Program-made: the position numbers and the translations under genes
Assembly (NCBI RefSeq): GCF_008698235.1
Contig: NZ_PEBH01000012.1
Location: 1 to 64,000 of the forward strand
Reading direction: 5' to 3'
Source: Bifidobacterium rousetti
Lineage (GTDB): Bacteria > Actinomycetota > Actinomycetes > Actinomycetales > Bifidobacteriaceae
DNA: 64,000 bases
Notes under the pieces: model-generated
Databases searched by the model: none
Seen by the model: only the letters and a program-made list of their open reading frames with translations
What the model was told of the DNA's origin: nothing
Shown here: positions 46,758 through 55,092 of the stretch, one piece after another
Numbering within the stretch: position 1 is the first letter of the stretch
Layout of the letters: the number at the start of each line of letters is the position of its first letter

Positions 46758-47381
46758 TCAGTGGCGGCGGCGTTCCGTCCATGCGGGGCGGATGCCGTGT
46801 TCGCTGGCCGCGAGCACGAGGGACGCCAGCGAACAGTCGTCATCCAAGGCCAAGGCCTTGAGCGCGCGCACCGCGGCGGCGGTCGAACGGTCGGCCATCC
46901 ACAGCAGGTACGCGCACGACGCCATCGGCTGCGCCTCGTATCCGTCCGGCGCGTCGGCCGTCACCGATTCCAGCAACGCCGTCGCGCGTTCCCCGCGTCG
47001 CGTGTCCGGCTGGTAGTCGGCGTCCTTGAACGCCCGTGACAGTTCGCGCATGACCACGGCCGCCGATTCCATCGAATGCGGCTGGGCGTACAGCATGTGC
47101 AGTTCGCCGCCGCCCATTTCGCGCAGCGATGCGAGTATCAGCGCGTCCCGCATGCTCAGGCACTCGGTCATCAGCACCGCCAGCGTGACGCGCTCCTCAT
47201 GGGAGAAACCGCCCTCGTCGCGCGACAGCAGGCCGTTCCACCTGTCCATCAGGGGCGCGAACCACTTGTCGGCCGCTTGTGCCGGGCCAAGTTCACGCCG
47301 GCCCTGAAGGAACCCGTCGCGTACGCGCTTCGCCAGTCCGGTTCCCGCCGTGCGAGTGTCCACCATGTCGTTCATATCCAT
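46758..47381 (-). CDS. DUF4192-like protein
   Basis: A 207-residue protein; the C-terminal half follows the DUF4192 pattern (C-A-Y-L-L-W-M-A-D-R-S-T-A-A-A-V-R-A-L-K-A-L-A-L-D-D-D-C-S-L-A-S-L-V), an actinobacterial family of unknown function often found in mobile elements. Start at 47381 or the ATG at 47375, both after AAAGGA. The frame stays open to 47753, but the upstream part lacks a ribosome site and looks non-coding. Confidence 0.65.
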   Translation of the reverse strand: MDMNDMVDTRTAGTGLAKRVRDGFLQGRRELGPAQAADKWFAPLMDRWNGLLSRDEGGFSHEERVTLAVLMTECLSMRDALILASLREMGGGELHMLYAQPHSMESAAVVMRELSRAFKDADYQPDTRRGERATALLESVTADAPDGYEAQPMASCAYLLWMADRSTAAAVRALKALALDDDCSLASLVLAASEHGIRPAWTERRRH

Positions 47382-47748
47382 CGGTCCTTTCCGTGTGGTT
47401 TCCATTTCGGACACCACCCGCCTGCCATGCGCGTAGGCGGAGAGACCGGAGGCGTGGACCGCGACGATCCGGGCCATAGCGAAGACGGCATGCTGGTTCG
47501 CCGTCGCAGCGCAGGCACGGGAGCGGCGCGGGACACGGCGCAGGGAACGCAGACGGAGCGCATGGCATGCTGGTGGTGGCCGCAACCCCCTCGTCAGATT
47601 CCGCGCGGCCCACCGCCGCGAGCGTGCGAGCGGCCAGACAACACGGTCATGCGCGCAGCGCATGGCCCGGGGCCGCGTCCCCGCGCCGATTGCGGAGAGT
47701 ATGTCGAACAGCCCCGCCTGGAGCATTCTCTCCGCAAGTGGAGCGGAT
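47382..47748. other. GC-rich leader region with inverted repeat
   Basis: 367 bases with no convincing gene. It holds a repeated GGCATGCTGGT (near 47488 and 47562) and a 10-bp inverted repeat TTGCGGAGAG (47690-47699) / CTCTCCGCAA (47729-47738) right beside the paired palindrome. Confidence 0.5.
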
Positions 47749-47766
47749 GTCATCTATAGATGACAC
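47749..47766. repeat. 18-bp palindrome, right copy of the paired site
   Basis: TGTCATCTATAGATGACA, identical to 35392-35409. Flanks differ, so only the core is shared. It marks the switch from GC-rich mobilization DNA to the AT-rich peptide operon. Confidence 0.9.
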
Positions 47767-47843
47767 TTGAGTCCAGTAAATCGTCAACTTTGACATAACG
47801 CTGTAAAACATCACTGTCCCTAATGAAGGAAAGGAGGATGATT

Positions 47844-47924
47844 ATGGATAAGAACACTGATGAATTCACCATTGAAGATATTCTGATTGATGATGCGCAG
47901 GTTGTAATGGTCCATCGCTGCTAA
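47844..47924 (+). CDS. 26-residue precursor peptide of the modified-peptide operon
   Basis: A 26-codon ORF with a very strong ribosome site (GAAGGAAAGGAGG). The first 21 residues are acidic and leader-like (MDKNTDEFTIEDILIDDAQV); the end is M-V-H-R-C, with the only Cys as last residue. It is the first gene before an MccB/ThiF-like enzyme and is followed by a hairpin, the arrangement of mccA/mccB. Unlike mccA-type peptides it does not end in Asn. Too short to be judged by similarity. Confidence 0.65.
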   Translation: MDKNTDEFTIEDILIDDAQVVMVHRC

Positions 47925-47944
47925 TCAACAGGTACAGAATTGAT

Positions 47945-47977
47945 GGGGGATGTCACTCAAGTAAAGTGATATCCCCC
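47945..47977 (+). terminator. Partial terminator between peptide and enzyme genes
   Basis: GGGGGATGTCACT (47945-47957), loop CAAGTAA, AGTGATATCCCCC (47965-47977), one G-U pair, then TTAAAA. Placed so the peptide message is made in excess over the rest of the operon. Confidence 0.65.
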
Positions 47978-47994
47978 TTAAAATGAGGGTAAAA

Positions 47995-48939
47995 ATGTAT
48001 ACAGCGATCAGGCCGGATACCGAGATTTCCTTTACCGAAGAAGGATTAAAACTGACCAATGAGGTTCGGTCCCTACTTATAAGAAATGTCACTGAAAATG
48101 ATTACAAAGTGATTAGTGAACTAGTTGCCGGTATTGACGACCAAAAATATAATTCACTTTCACAAGACAATAAACGGATCACGGAACTTATCTCGATAAT
48201 TAACGATCATCATTTCTTATACAGAATGAAAAACAGAAGTCTGGACCGCGAAAATCGGACGTTAGGATATTGGGCAGCAAAGGGCTTAGACCCATACAAA
48301 GCCGATCGGAAGGTAACCTCGTCTAAGATCCTTATACTCGGCATGGGAGGAACCGGCTCGGTAATCTTCCAACACCTACTGGCGGCAGGCGTTAAAAGAA
48401 TTACCATAGTAGATAGCGATTCCGTAGAATTGTCAAATTTAAATCGCCAGTTCATATATCGTAAGAATGATGTCGGAACCCCCAAAGTGATGGCGGCCGA
48501 GCGATACGCCAGAGAATATTATGGCGATGATTTAGAAATCAACAACCTTCAGAAAACTATTCGAAGTGTAGAGGATGTTGAAGATATTATCGGCAACGAA
48601 TCGTCGTTTGACTTGGCGGCGATATGCATGGATCATCCCACCGGGACAATAACGGATATATGTCAGAAAGCATTACTTAGCAAAAAGATTCCTTGCATCT
48701 CGGGTGGAGTTGGAATTCGAAAAGGATTTTACGGACCGATTATATGTTCTAAACAAGTATATAAGGAGGACCTTTACGACAGGCAACACGGTACGCTTTA
48801 TTCATTTGGTCCAACAAATACGGTGATAGGAGCACTTATGGCTCAGGAAATGCTGGAATATGTGGCGGGATTGGATAATCATGCGACAACGTTCAACATG
48901 AATTTTGAACGATATACATTGGTGGCTGCAAAAGAATGA
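47995..48939 (+). CDS. MccB/ThiF-like E1-type adenylating enzyme
   Basis: A 314-residue enzyme. Residues 1-105 form a separate N-terminal region that could hold the peptide, ending R-E-N-R-T-L-G-Y-W. The E1 fold follows: G116-M-G-G-T-G-S, V-D-S-D (140-142), L-S-N-L-N-R-Q (146-152) and D-V-G-T-P-K. Family knowledge: MccB adenylates the C-terminal carboxylate of a short peptide and makes a peptidyl-AMP antibiotic; ThiF relatives activate small proteins. The two CxxC zinc pairs of ThiF are absent. GAGGG supports the 47995 start (ATG at 47983 also in frame). Coupled to the next gene by ATGA. Confidence 0.8.
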   Translation: MYTAIRPDTEISFTEEGLKLTNEVRSLLIRNVTENDYKVISELVAGIDDQKYNSLSQDNKRITELISIINDHHFLYRMKNRSLDRENRTLGYWAAKGLDPYKADRKVTSSKILILGMGGTGSVIFQHLLAAGVKRITIVDSDSVELSNLNRQFIYRKNDVGTPKVMAAERYAREYYGDDLEINNLQKTIRSVEDVEDIIGNESSFDLAAICMDHPTGTITDICQKALLSKKIPCISGGVGIRKGFYGPIICSKQVYKEDLYDRQHGTLYSFGPTNTVIGALMAQEMLEYVAGLDNHATTFNMNFERYTLVAAKE

Positions 48940-50104
48940 AGAATATTTCGATAGACGTATTACCTCGAAAGATACTCAATGAAAGTAATGATTGGACAGG
49001 AATATATGTATCAAGATCAATGGTTTTGCCGTTATTTCGCGAATCTGAGGATGGATACCTGCCGGGATTGGCGGAGACGACGGAAAAATTGGGTAATGAT
49101 ACATGGAAAGTGTCACTGAATGCTGAGATGATGAATTCAGCTAACGTTGACGCCGGGACTATACTCCATTCATGGATGCAACTGGCAACAGCAAAGACGG
49201 GTATGTCATCCCTTCTGAAGGTTCTCCAAAGAGTCAAGGTGGATGGCAAGAGATCGCTGATCCTGCATACATCGATGCAAATAAATGATATGCAGTCATA
49301 TCTTGCCCATCCATTATTAGGCATTATCCCAGAGAAACAGAATGTCAATTACGGCAGCAATTCAATGACTGCACAAGGCTCAAGTGGCTCAAAAATAACA
49401 TTTCAATACTGTAAGATTTTAACGCAGCGTTACGATCTTACAGTAAGGGAAATTTAGATTCCATAACTGGCATAGGGATACCAAGTCAGACTTGGAAAAA
49501 GCTTTGCGAAAATGGAAAAAATCGGATTATTAACACTAATTTGAATATTGCTATAAAGATCCCTCCCAAGTATTCATCGCTTAAGAATGAACTAATGGGT
49601 CTAAGGTATGACGCGCTAGAAGATTTGACTCATAATCAATTGGAATCCATGTCATATCACAACCCTCCACATAAGGATGGATGTGATGATGAATTATGGC
49701 TTACATATCCTGATTATCCGCCAAACCAAGAGGTGTGTACATGGTTAGCAAGTCAAATGCTTAATGATTATGGTATTAGAATTCACTGCCAGAAAATTTC
49801 GTATGACGATTATCTAATGGGATCAATTAGGTCAGATAATGTACTCCAGTTCTTGATTGAAGCGGACCCTTGGGCAAGTGCTGAAAGTATGAATCTAATC
49901 TTTAATAATTATTGCGATCATATGAATACATCTGACGACGCTTCTCTTGAAACGGCATCAAGTACACACCTGAATCTCGCACGTGTTAATAAAGAAGGGA
50001 TACTGCGAATCGGAAAAATGCGAGGCTTAAAAATCACCCGTCTTTCACATGTATCAATACCGCACAGTGGTTGGATTGGATGGGATGATGATCTCTTTTA
50101 TTAG
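48936..50104 (+). pseudogene. Cytoplasmic oligopeptide-binding-protein (SBP_bac_5) homologue, split by a one-base deletion
   Basis: Two frames make one protein. The first (48936-49457) has the SBP_bac_5 N-terminal pattern: P-L-F-R-E-S-E-D-G-Y-L-P-G-L-A-E-T-T-E, then W-K-V-S-L-N, and Y-L-A-H-P-L-L-G-I-I-P. The second (open from 49415) continues it: F-N-A-A-L-R-S-Y-S-K-G-N-L-D-S-I-T-G-I-G, and later Y-P-D-Y-P-P-N-Q-E-V-C-T-W-L-A-S-Q-M-L-N-D-Y-G-I-R. Adding one T to TTTT at 49417-49420 joins them (about 389 residues). No signal peptide, so it would act inside the cell, possibly binding the product for self-protection or delivery. Confidence 0.7.
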
Positions 50105-50118
50105 AAAGGCGATATTCA

Positions 50119-50868
50119 ATGCGTTACATAGATGAAAATAGAAAATACTGGGATTCAAATGCTCAAACATACATTGATGCACATCCAGAATTTAACAATG
50201 AAAATCTTTTCCCCTCATGGGGAATATGGTATCGGAGTGAATCAGAGTTGAACCTGTTGTCGCACCTTTGCCAGCACTCGAAAATACTTGATATAGGCTG
50301 CGGAATTGGGAATAACATGATTGGATGGGCGAATCGCGGCATGAATTGCTATGGCATCGATCTTTCCAAAAGTATGATTGACTCTGCGGTCAAACATATT
50401 AATTGTCACTATATATGCTCACCGGCGGAAAGGATGCCTTTTTGTAGTAATTCCTTTGATGCGGCATATTGCAATCATGGTGCTTTCGATTTTTCTCTCC
50501 CTACACCAGCACTACGTGAGATAAATCGAACATTGAAAATCGGGGCGCCACTGATAATATGCACTTATTCGGAACTATCTCAACTTTGCTATTCAAGGGC
50601 CACAGGAGAATTGCAAACATCGATTTTGTACCCTTTCAAGAAGGTACGTCTCGAAAGAAGTGATAATAGCCCGCTTGTTGTCTCGCTAAGCCACTCTGCA
50701 TGGATCGATGCGTTCGAGGAAACGGGCTTTCGCGTAAAGAAGCTTATCGAACTAACTGCGAAAAACTCCGACCACCAGTATTACCGGGAAAGCCCCAGAC
50801 TGGAATGGGCTGCTAAATGGCCGGCCGAGGATATTTGGAAAGTTGAAAAGTATAAGGATCTGCTATGA
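50119..50868 (+). CDS. Class I SAM-dependent methyltransferase
   Basis: A 249-residue methyltransferase: motif I I-L-D-I-G-C-G-I-G-N-N (56-66), acidic residue after strand 2 (Y-G-I-D-L-S), post-motif (P-A-E-R-M-P-F…F-D-A-A-Y-C-N). Probably modifies the peptide product, tailoring or maturing it. Site GAAAGGC. Overlaps the exporter by 4 bases. AT-rich like its neighbours. Confidence 0.85.
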   Translation: MRYIDENRKYWDSNAQTYIDAHPEFNNENLFPSWGIWYRSESELNLLSHLCQHSKILDIGCGIGNNMIGWANRGMNCYGIDLSKSMIDSAVKHINCHYICSPAERMPFCSNSFDAAYCNHGAFDFSLPTPALREINRTLKIGAPLIICTYSELSQLCYSRATGELQTSILYPFKKVRLERSDNSPLVVSLSHSAWIDAFEETGFRVKKLIELTAKNSDHQYYRESPRLEWAAKWPAEDIWKVEKYKDLL

Positions 50869-52151
50869 ACATGGTCGCTAAAATCGAAGATACATTTATA
50901 TCAAAATCCTTTTCGCGGGTGCTTGTCGGACAGATAATATCTGTAACGGGAAGCAATGCCACGGCAGTTGTTATACCTCTAATCGCCGTTATTACATTAA
51001 ACTGTTCATCTTTTGAAGTCGGCATACTGACGGCAGCGGAATCTCTTGCGGCCGCTATTTTCGGTATTCAAATTGGCAAATGGTGCGACAAAATAGGCCC
51101 CGACAAGACAATGCTTTTGTCCAATCTCATAGGCGCTATGGCAACTGGTGCGCTTTTCGTTGTTCTTTATTTAAATATCATATCATTCCCAGCATTGGTC
51201 TTTCTTATGCTTGTCATAGGTGTCGCCTCGCTCGGATTCGATATATCAAGAACCGGATATACTGTCGCGCTAGTTCCCCGAGAACGAATTCCGCATGCCA
51301 ACTCGCTGATCGAAGGAGCAAATGCGGTCGGAGAAGGAATTGGCCCCAGTATCGGCGGATGGTTATTTAATACGGTAGGCTCAGCTTTTTCTCTGTTGTT
51401 TGATTTCGCATCCTATCTAACCAGCTCTCTTCTTGTTTTTGTTAATATTCATCAAAACAAGCAGGAATATGCACAATACGATCAACAGGAGCACGATGCG
51501 GAAGATGCTGATGAAATTGGCAATGACTATCTGGCTGGTTTCAAATATGTTATTTCAAACGGAATAATCAAATCAATTGCATTTTCCGCAGGGCAATTCA
51601 ATTTTTTCACATCAGCGTTCTTCACTGTCTATTATGTTTTCGTTGTCAGGAACCTGAACATGAATGCTACTGAGGTGGGACTTGCTGCAACATTTAGTGG
51701 AATTGCGGGAATTGTAAGCGCAGCTGTAACCGGCACGATAATCAAAAAAATTACGCCTGGCCCACTTTATATCTACTCGCTGATTGTTCCCTCACTGGCC
51801 GCTGTCCTAGTTCCTCTGTCATCAATCTTTGCAGGCCATTCATCTATTGTCCTGATTACAGTATGTATCTCCCAATTCCTTTGGAGTTTTGCTATAACTG
51901 TCAGTGTAATTCTTGGTGAATCAATCAAGCAGATTGTAGCGCCGGAGGGAATGCTTGGTCAGGTCAGTTCTGCGGAACGCATGATTGCACTCGTTGCCGA
52001 ACCAATCGGAGCTCTTGCTGGTGGATTGTGCGCCGGCGCCATTGGAGAGAAAATCGCATTATATATCTGTGTACTTGGATTAGGCTCCTCTGCCTTATGG
52101 ACATTAGGCAAAGATGGAATTTTATCTTTCAAAAAACCAAAGGAATGGTAA
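50865..52151 (+). CDS. MFS exporter (DHA3-like) of the peptide operon
   Basis: A 428-residue, 12-helix MFS protein with the loop 2-3 motif G-x-W-C-D-K-I-G-P-D-K-T. Placement as last gene of the operon matches MccC, the MFS efflux pump that exports and gives resistance to microcin C. Start overlaps the methyltransferase stop (ATGA). A terminator follows. Export of the modified peptide is inferred. Confidence 0.8.
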   Translation: MNMVAKIEDTFISKSFSRVLVGQIISVTGSNATAVVIPLIAVITLNCSSFEVGILTAAESLAAAIFGIQIGKWCDKIGPDKTMLLSNLIGAMATGALFVVLYLNIISFPALVFLMLVIGVASLGFDISRTGYTVALVPRERIPHANSLIEGANAVGEGIGPSIGGWLFNTVGSAFSLLFDFASYLTSSLLVFVNIHQNKQEYAQYDQQEHDAEDADEIGNDYLAGFKYVISNGIIKSIAFSAGQFNFFTSAFFTVYYVFVVRNLNMNATEVGLAATFSGIAGIVSAAVTGTIIKKITPGPLYIYSLIVPSLAAVLVPLSSIFAGHSSIVLITVCISQFLWSFAITVSVILGESIKQIVAPEGMLGQVSSAERMIALVAEPIGALAGGLCAGAIGEKIALYICVLGLGSSALWTLGKDGILSFKKPKEW

Positions 52152-52189
52152 TATCTCTTCAGATATATACCCTTTAATCCTTTAGTTGC

Positions 52190-52227
52190 TGACGGCTTCT
52201 CGGAAGTTAATATCCGAAAAGCCGTCA
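52190..52227 (+). terminator. Terminator of the peptide operon
   Basis: TGACGGCTTCTCGGA (52190-52204) pairs with TCCGAAAAGCCGTCA (52213-52227) with one mismatch, followed by TTGTTTGG. Confidence 0.7.
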
Positions 52228-52283
52228 TTGTTTGGCATGCTAAAAGAATATTCTATCGAAAAAGCATTCCTATTATTTTTAGG

Positions 52284-53609
52284 CTATTGGACAGTGAAAC
52301 CTTGATCTATAGCGTAATTTCGCAACGCTTTCTGCCACTTGGCGGCGGCCGTCTTCAGATCGGTCTTGCCGGAGAAGAATGATCCCACATTGTCGTTGTA
52401 GATGGAGCGGGCGTAGGGCTCGAAGGGCAGGAACTCCCACTTGCCGGTGACGTCCTTGGCGGCCTGGGAGAAGACTTCGTTGTACCGCTGGCCGCCGAAG
52501 AACTCGTTGTCGCTGCCGTCGGCGTTCCTGAGCGTGGTCTTGGCGAGGAAGTCCTTCTGGTCGAGGGTCTTGGTGGTGGCGGGGAAGCTGCCGTTGGATA
52601 CGCGGGCGTCGATGCCTTCGTCGTTGGTGGTGACGTATTCGACGAACTTCTTGGCGGCGTCGAGTTTGCCGTCGGGGATCTTCTTGGTGATGGCCAGTCC
52701 GCTGCCGCCATATTCGCCGTTGATGGGCGTTCCGTCGATGGTGGGCAGGAGGGCTACGCGGAATTTGCCGGTGGCTTGGGGCACGCCCTGCAGGAGGTTG
52801 TTGGCCATCCATGCGCCGCTGATGAGGCTGGCGATGGAGCTGTCGCCTAGGGACTTCATCCAGTCGTCGGTCCAGGTCTTCGTGTGGACGTCGATGAGGT
52901 CTTCGTCGCGCATCTTCTGCCAGAGGTTCATGAACCGCTGGGCGCCTTTGTCCTTGGTGATATTGATAGTCAGTTTGTCGTCGTTGAGTTTGTAGGCGTG
53001 GCCGCCCATGGCCCACATCATTGCGTTGAACAGGCCGGCGTCGCCGGAGTCGGAGGTGATGTAAGAGCCGGTGGCGCGGATCTTCTTCGCGTCTTCGTAG
53101 AACTCGTCCCAGGTGGCCGGTGGTTCGCTGATGCCGGCCTTGTCGAACACGTCCTTGTCGTAGAAGTAGGCCATGGGGCCCGAGTCGGCAGGCATCGCGT
53201 ACAGGCCGCCGTTGATGTTCACGGAGTTCCATGTGCCGGGGGTGAACGTGTCCTTGAGCTTAACGGTGTCGTAGATCTTGCTCAGGTCCATGAGCGTGTC
53301 CGAGTGCACGAACTGCGGGATGGCGAGGTATTCGATCAGGGTGACGTCGGGCAGGCCGTTGCCGGCCTGGGCCGCGTTGTTGAGCGCTGTGTAGGTCTCC
53401 TCGGTGCTGCCGACGTTGCTCACCTTCACCGTGATGTCGGGGTTGGCCTTCATGAAGTTTTTGGCGGCGCGATCGATGCTGGCGTCCCACGACCATACCG
53501 TCAGTTCGGTCTTGCCCGAGCTCGTGGTCGTGTTGCCGCATCCCGCGAGAGGGATGAGCAGCGCTCCGATGGCGGCCGTGGCGATGGCTGCGCGTGTGAT
53601 GTTGTTCAT
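52284..53609 (-). CDS. Sugar ABC transporter solute-binding lipoprotein
   Basis: A 441-residue extracellular lipoprotein: lipobox L-A-G-C24, then the SBP_bac_1 pattern (L-T-V-W-S-W-D…P-D-V-T-L-I-E…W-D-E-F…G-G-S-G-L-A-I). Start at 53609 follows GGAAAG. It has no permease beside it on this strand; it is divergent from a ROK repressor and may use the permeases at 57753-59560. Likely binds an oligosaccharide. Confidence 0.85.
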   Translation of the reverse strand: MNNITRAAIATAAIGALLIPLAGCGNTTTSSGKTELTVWSWDASIDRAAKNFMKANPDITVKVSNVGSTEETYTALNNAAQAGNGLPDVTLIEYLAIPQFVHSDTLMDLSKIYDTVKLKDTFTPGTWNSVNINGGLYAMPADSGPMAYFYDKDVFDKAGISEPPATWDEFYEDAKKIRATGSYITSDSGDAGLFNAMMWAMGGHAYKLNDDKLTINITKDKGAQRFMNLWQKMRDEDLIDVHTKTWTDDWMKSLGDSSIASLISGAWMANNLLQGVPQATGKFRVALLPTIDGTPINGEYGGSGLAITKKIPDGKLDAAKKFVEYVTTNDEGIDARVSNGSFPATTKTLDQKDFLAKTTLRNADGSDNEFFGGQRYNEVFSQAAKDVTGKWEFLPFEPYARSIYNDNVGSFFSGKTDLKTAAAKWQKALRNYAIDQGFTVQ

Positions 53610-53842
53610 GTTGATTTTCTTTCCGTGCTCGACCATCTTTGGCCGTATGTCGCAACTATTTTGTTTGGATGTCGAACATGATTATGTACAAAGATGGGAA
53701 ACTTGTCAAAGTGCCGGGGTTTTCATATTGTCAGTCCCCTGATGGGTGTTATCCTGAAAGCCGTTCGAGGATGACGCCGGGATGTCCGTCCCGATAATGT
53801 GATTCCGCATTTTCCGCAATCGTCCCACCCGAGGAGGCTCCC
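53610..53842. promoter_or_regulatory. Divergent promoter of the binding-protein and ROK genes
   Basis: 233 bases, mixed composition. TATTTTGTT at 53657-53665 recurs at 56116-56124 before the second binding-protein gene; it may be part of the ROK operator. CCCGG/CCGGG-like short repeats near 53776 were not judged significant. Confidence 0.4.
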
Positions 53843-54961
53843 ATGTACGCTAAATCCAATCCCAGCGATGCAAGGGCCAACAACCGCAGACTGCTGTTCC
53901 GACTGCTGTTTCCCGACCGGCAGCTGTCGCGCGCCGACCTGTGCAAGGAGACGGGGCTTTCCCGCGCCACCGCTACGGACGTGACCGGCGAGATGATTGA
54001 CGACGGCCTGCTGCGGGAACTGGGGTCGGGCAGGCGCGACGGCCGGGGCAAGCCGGGCACCCTGCTGGCCATCGACGCGGACATGCTTCGTCTGGTATGC
54101 GTCGATCTGTCCCGCCCGTATGTGATGACCGGCGCCGTGATGGACCTGCGGGCCAGGATCGTGGAGCGCCGCGAACGCGTGCTCGATGATGGCGACCGGG
54201 TCGATCTCGACGATGTGCTCTCGCTTGTGGGCCAGATGATCCGGCTTGCCGGTTCGGGGCTCGTCGGCATCGGCGTGGCCGTTCCCGGCGTGGTCTCCGG
54301 CGCAGGGAGGGTGATCTCCAGTTCCAATCTCGGCTGGGACGACGTGGAGCTTCGCGACATGCTCGAAGGCGAGTTCTCGTTGCCGGTCCGAGTGGACAAC
54401 GACGCGAACGCGGCCCTGCTCGCCGACCGCTTCCTCGGGCACGGCAATCCCAACTGCCTGCTCGTGCAGATCACCCGGGGCATTGGCGCGTCGGTGCTGC
54501 TGAACGACGAGTTCGTGGAGGGCGACGACCATGCGGCCGGCGAAATCGGCCATGTCGTGATCGATCCCGCCGGCCCTGCGTGCACCTGCGGCAAGCGCGG
54601 CTGTCTGGAGACCTATGTATCGGCCATCGCGTTGCGCGACCGCATCCGCCGGAATCCCGAGCGGCGCGCGGACATCCTGGCCGAGGCCGGCGCAAGGCTC
54701 GGCGGCGCGCTGGCCATGCCGGCGAGTCTGCTGAACCTTCACGACATCGCCGTCTACGGGCCTCCCGACATCGTCGGCGAGACGCTGCTCGGCGCATGCG
54801 GCGAAACCGTCAACTCCTTGTCGCGGAACGACTACCAGAGCAACATGCGAGTGCGTCGGTGCGAGCTTGGCGACGACGCCACCCTGCGGGGGCAGGCGGT
54901 CTCGGTTCTGCGCGAGATCGTGGGCAGGCGCGGACTGTCCGCGGCAGCCGTCTCGTCCTGA
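53843..54961 (+). CDS. ROK-family transcriptional repressor
   Basis: A 372-residue NagC/XylR-type regulator: N-terminal winged HTH (about 10-65; L-S-R-A-D-L-C-K-E-T-G-L-S-R-A-T-A-T), then a ROK domain with the zinc motif C-T-C-G-K-R-G-C-L-E. The sugar-kinase phosphate-binding loop is absent, as usual in repressors. It likely controls the divergent SBP gene and the kinase/ABC/GH20 genes downstream in response to a (phospho)sugar. Confidence 0.88.
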   Translation: MYAKSNPSDARANNRRLLFRLLFPDRQLSRADLCKETGLSRATATDVTGEMIDDGLLRELGSGRRDGRGKPGTLLAIDADMLRLVCVDLSRPYVMTGAVMDLRARIVERRERVLDDGDRVDLDDVLSLVGQMIRLAGSGLVGIGVAVPGVVSGAGRVISSSNLGWDDVELRDMLEGEFSLPVRVDNDANAALLADRFLGHGNPNCLLVQITRGIGASVLLNDEFVEGDDHAAGEIGHVVIDPAGPACTCGKRGCLETYVSAIALRDRIRRNPERRADILAEAGARLGGALAMPASLLNLHDIAVYGPPDIVGETLLGACGETVNSLSRNDYQSNMRVRRCELGDDATLRGQAVSVLREIVGRRGLSAAAVSS

Positions 54962-55092
54962 TGGATGCGGCCGCCGCCGCAGGGCGCGCATGGCGTGGTG
55001 TATCATCGCTTCCCGAATCCAATATGTAAGGATTCCGAACATAATGATCGGCGGACGAAAGAGAAGTCCGTCCAACGGGAACGGAGATTGCC

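Noticed and set aside
46758..47753. Long form of the DUF4192-like protein starting at 47753
   Set aside because: The extra 124 codons are Arg/Ala-rich without conservation pattern, and a ribosome site exists only before 47381.
49411..49457. Programmed -1 ribosomal frameshift in the binding-protein gene
   Set aside because: No canonical X-XXY-YYZ heptamer with paired codons or downstream pseudoknot was seen; loss of one T from a run is simpler. Kept as a resequencing question.
26867..52151. Integrase or transposase driving the element
   Set aside because: No tyrosine or serine recombinase signature or DDE transposase was found in any frame; it must lie outside the window or be absent.
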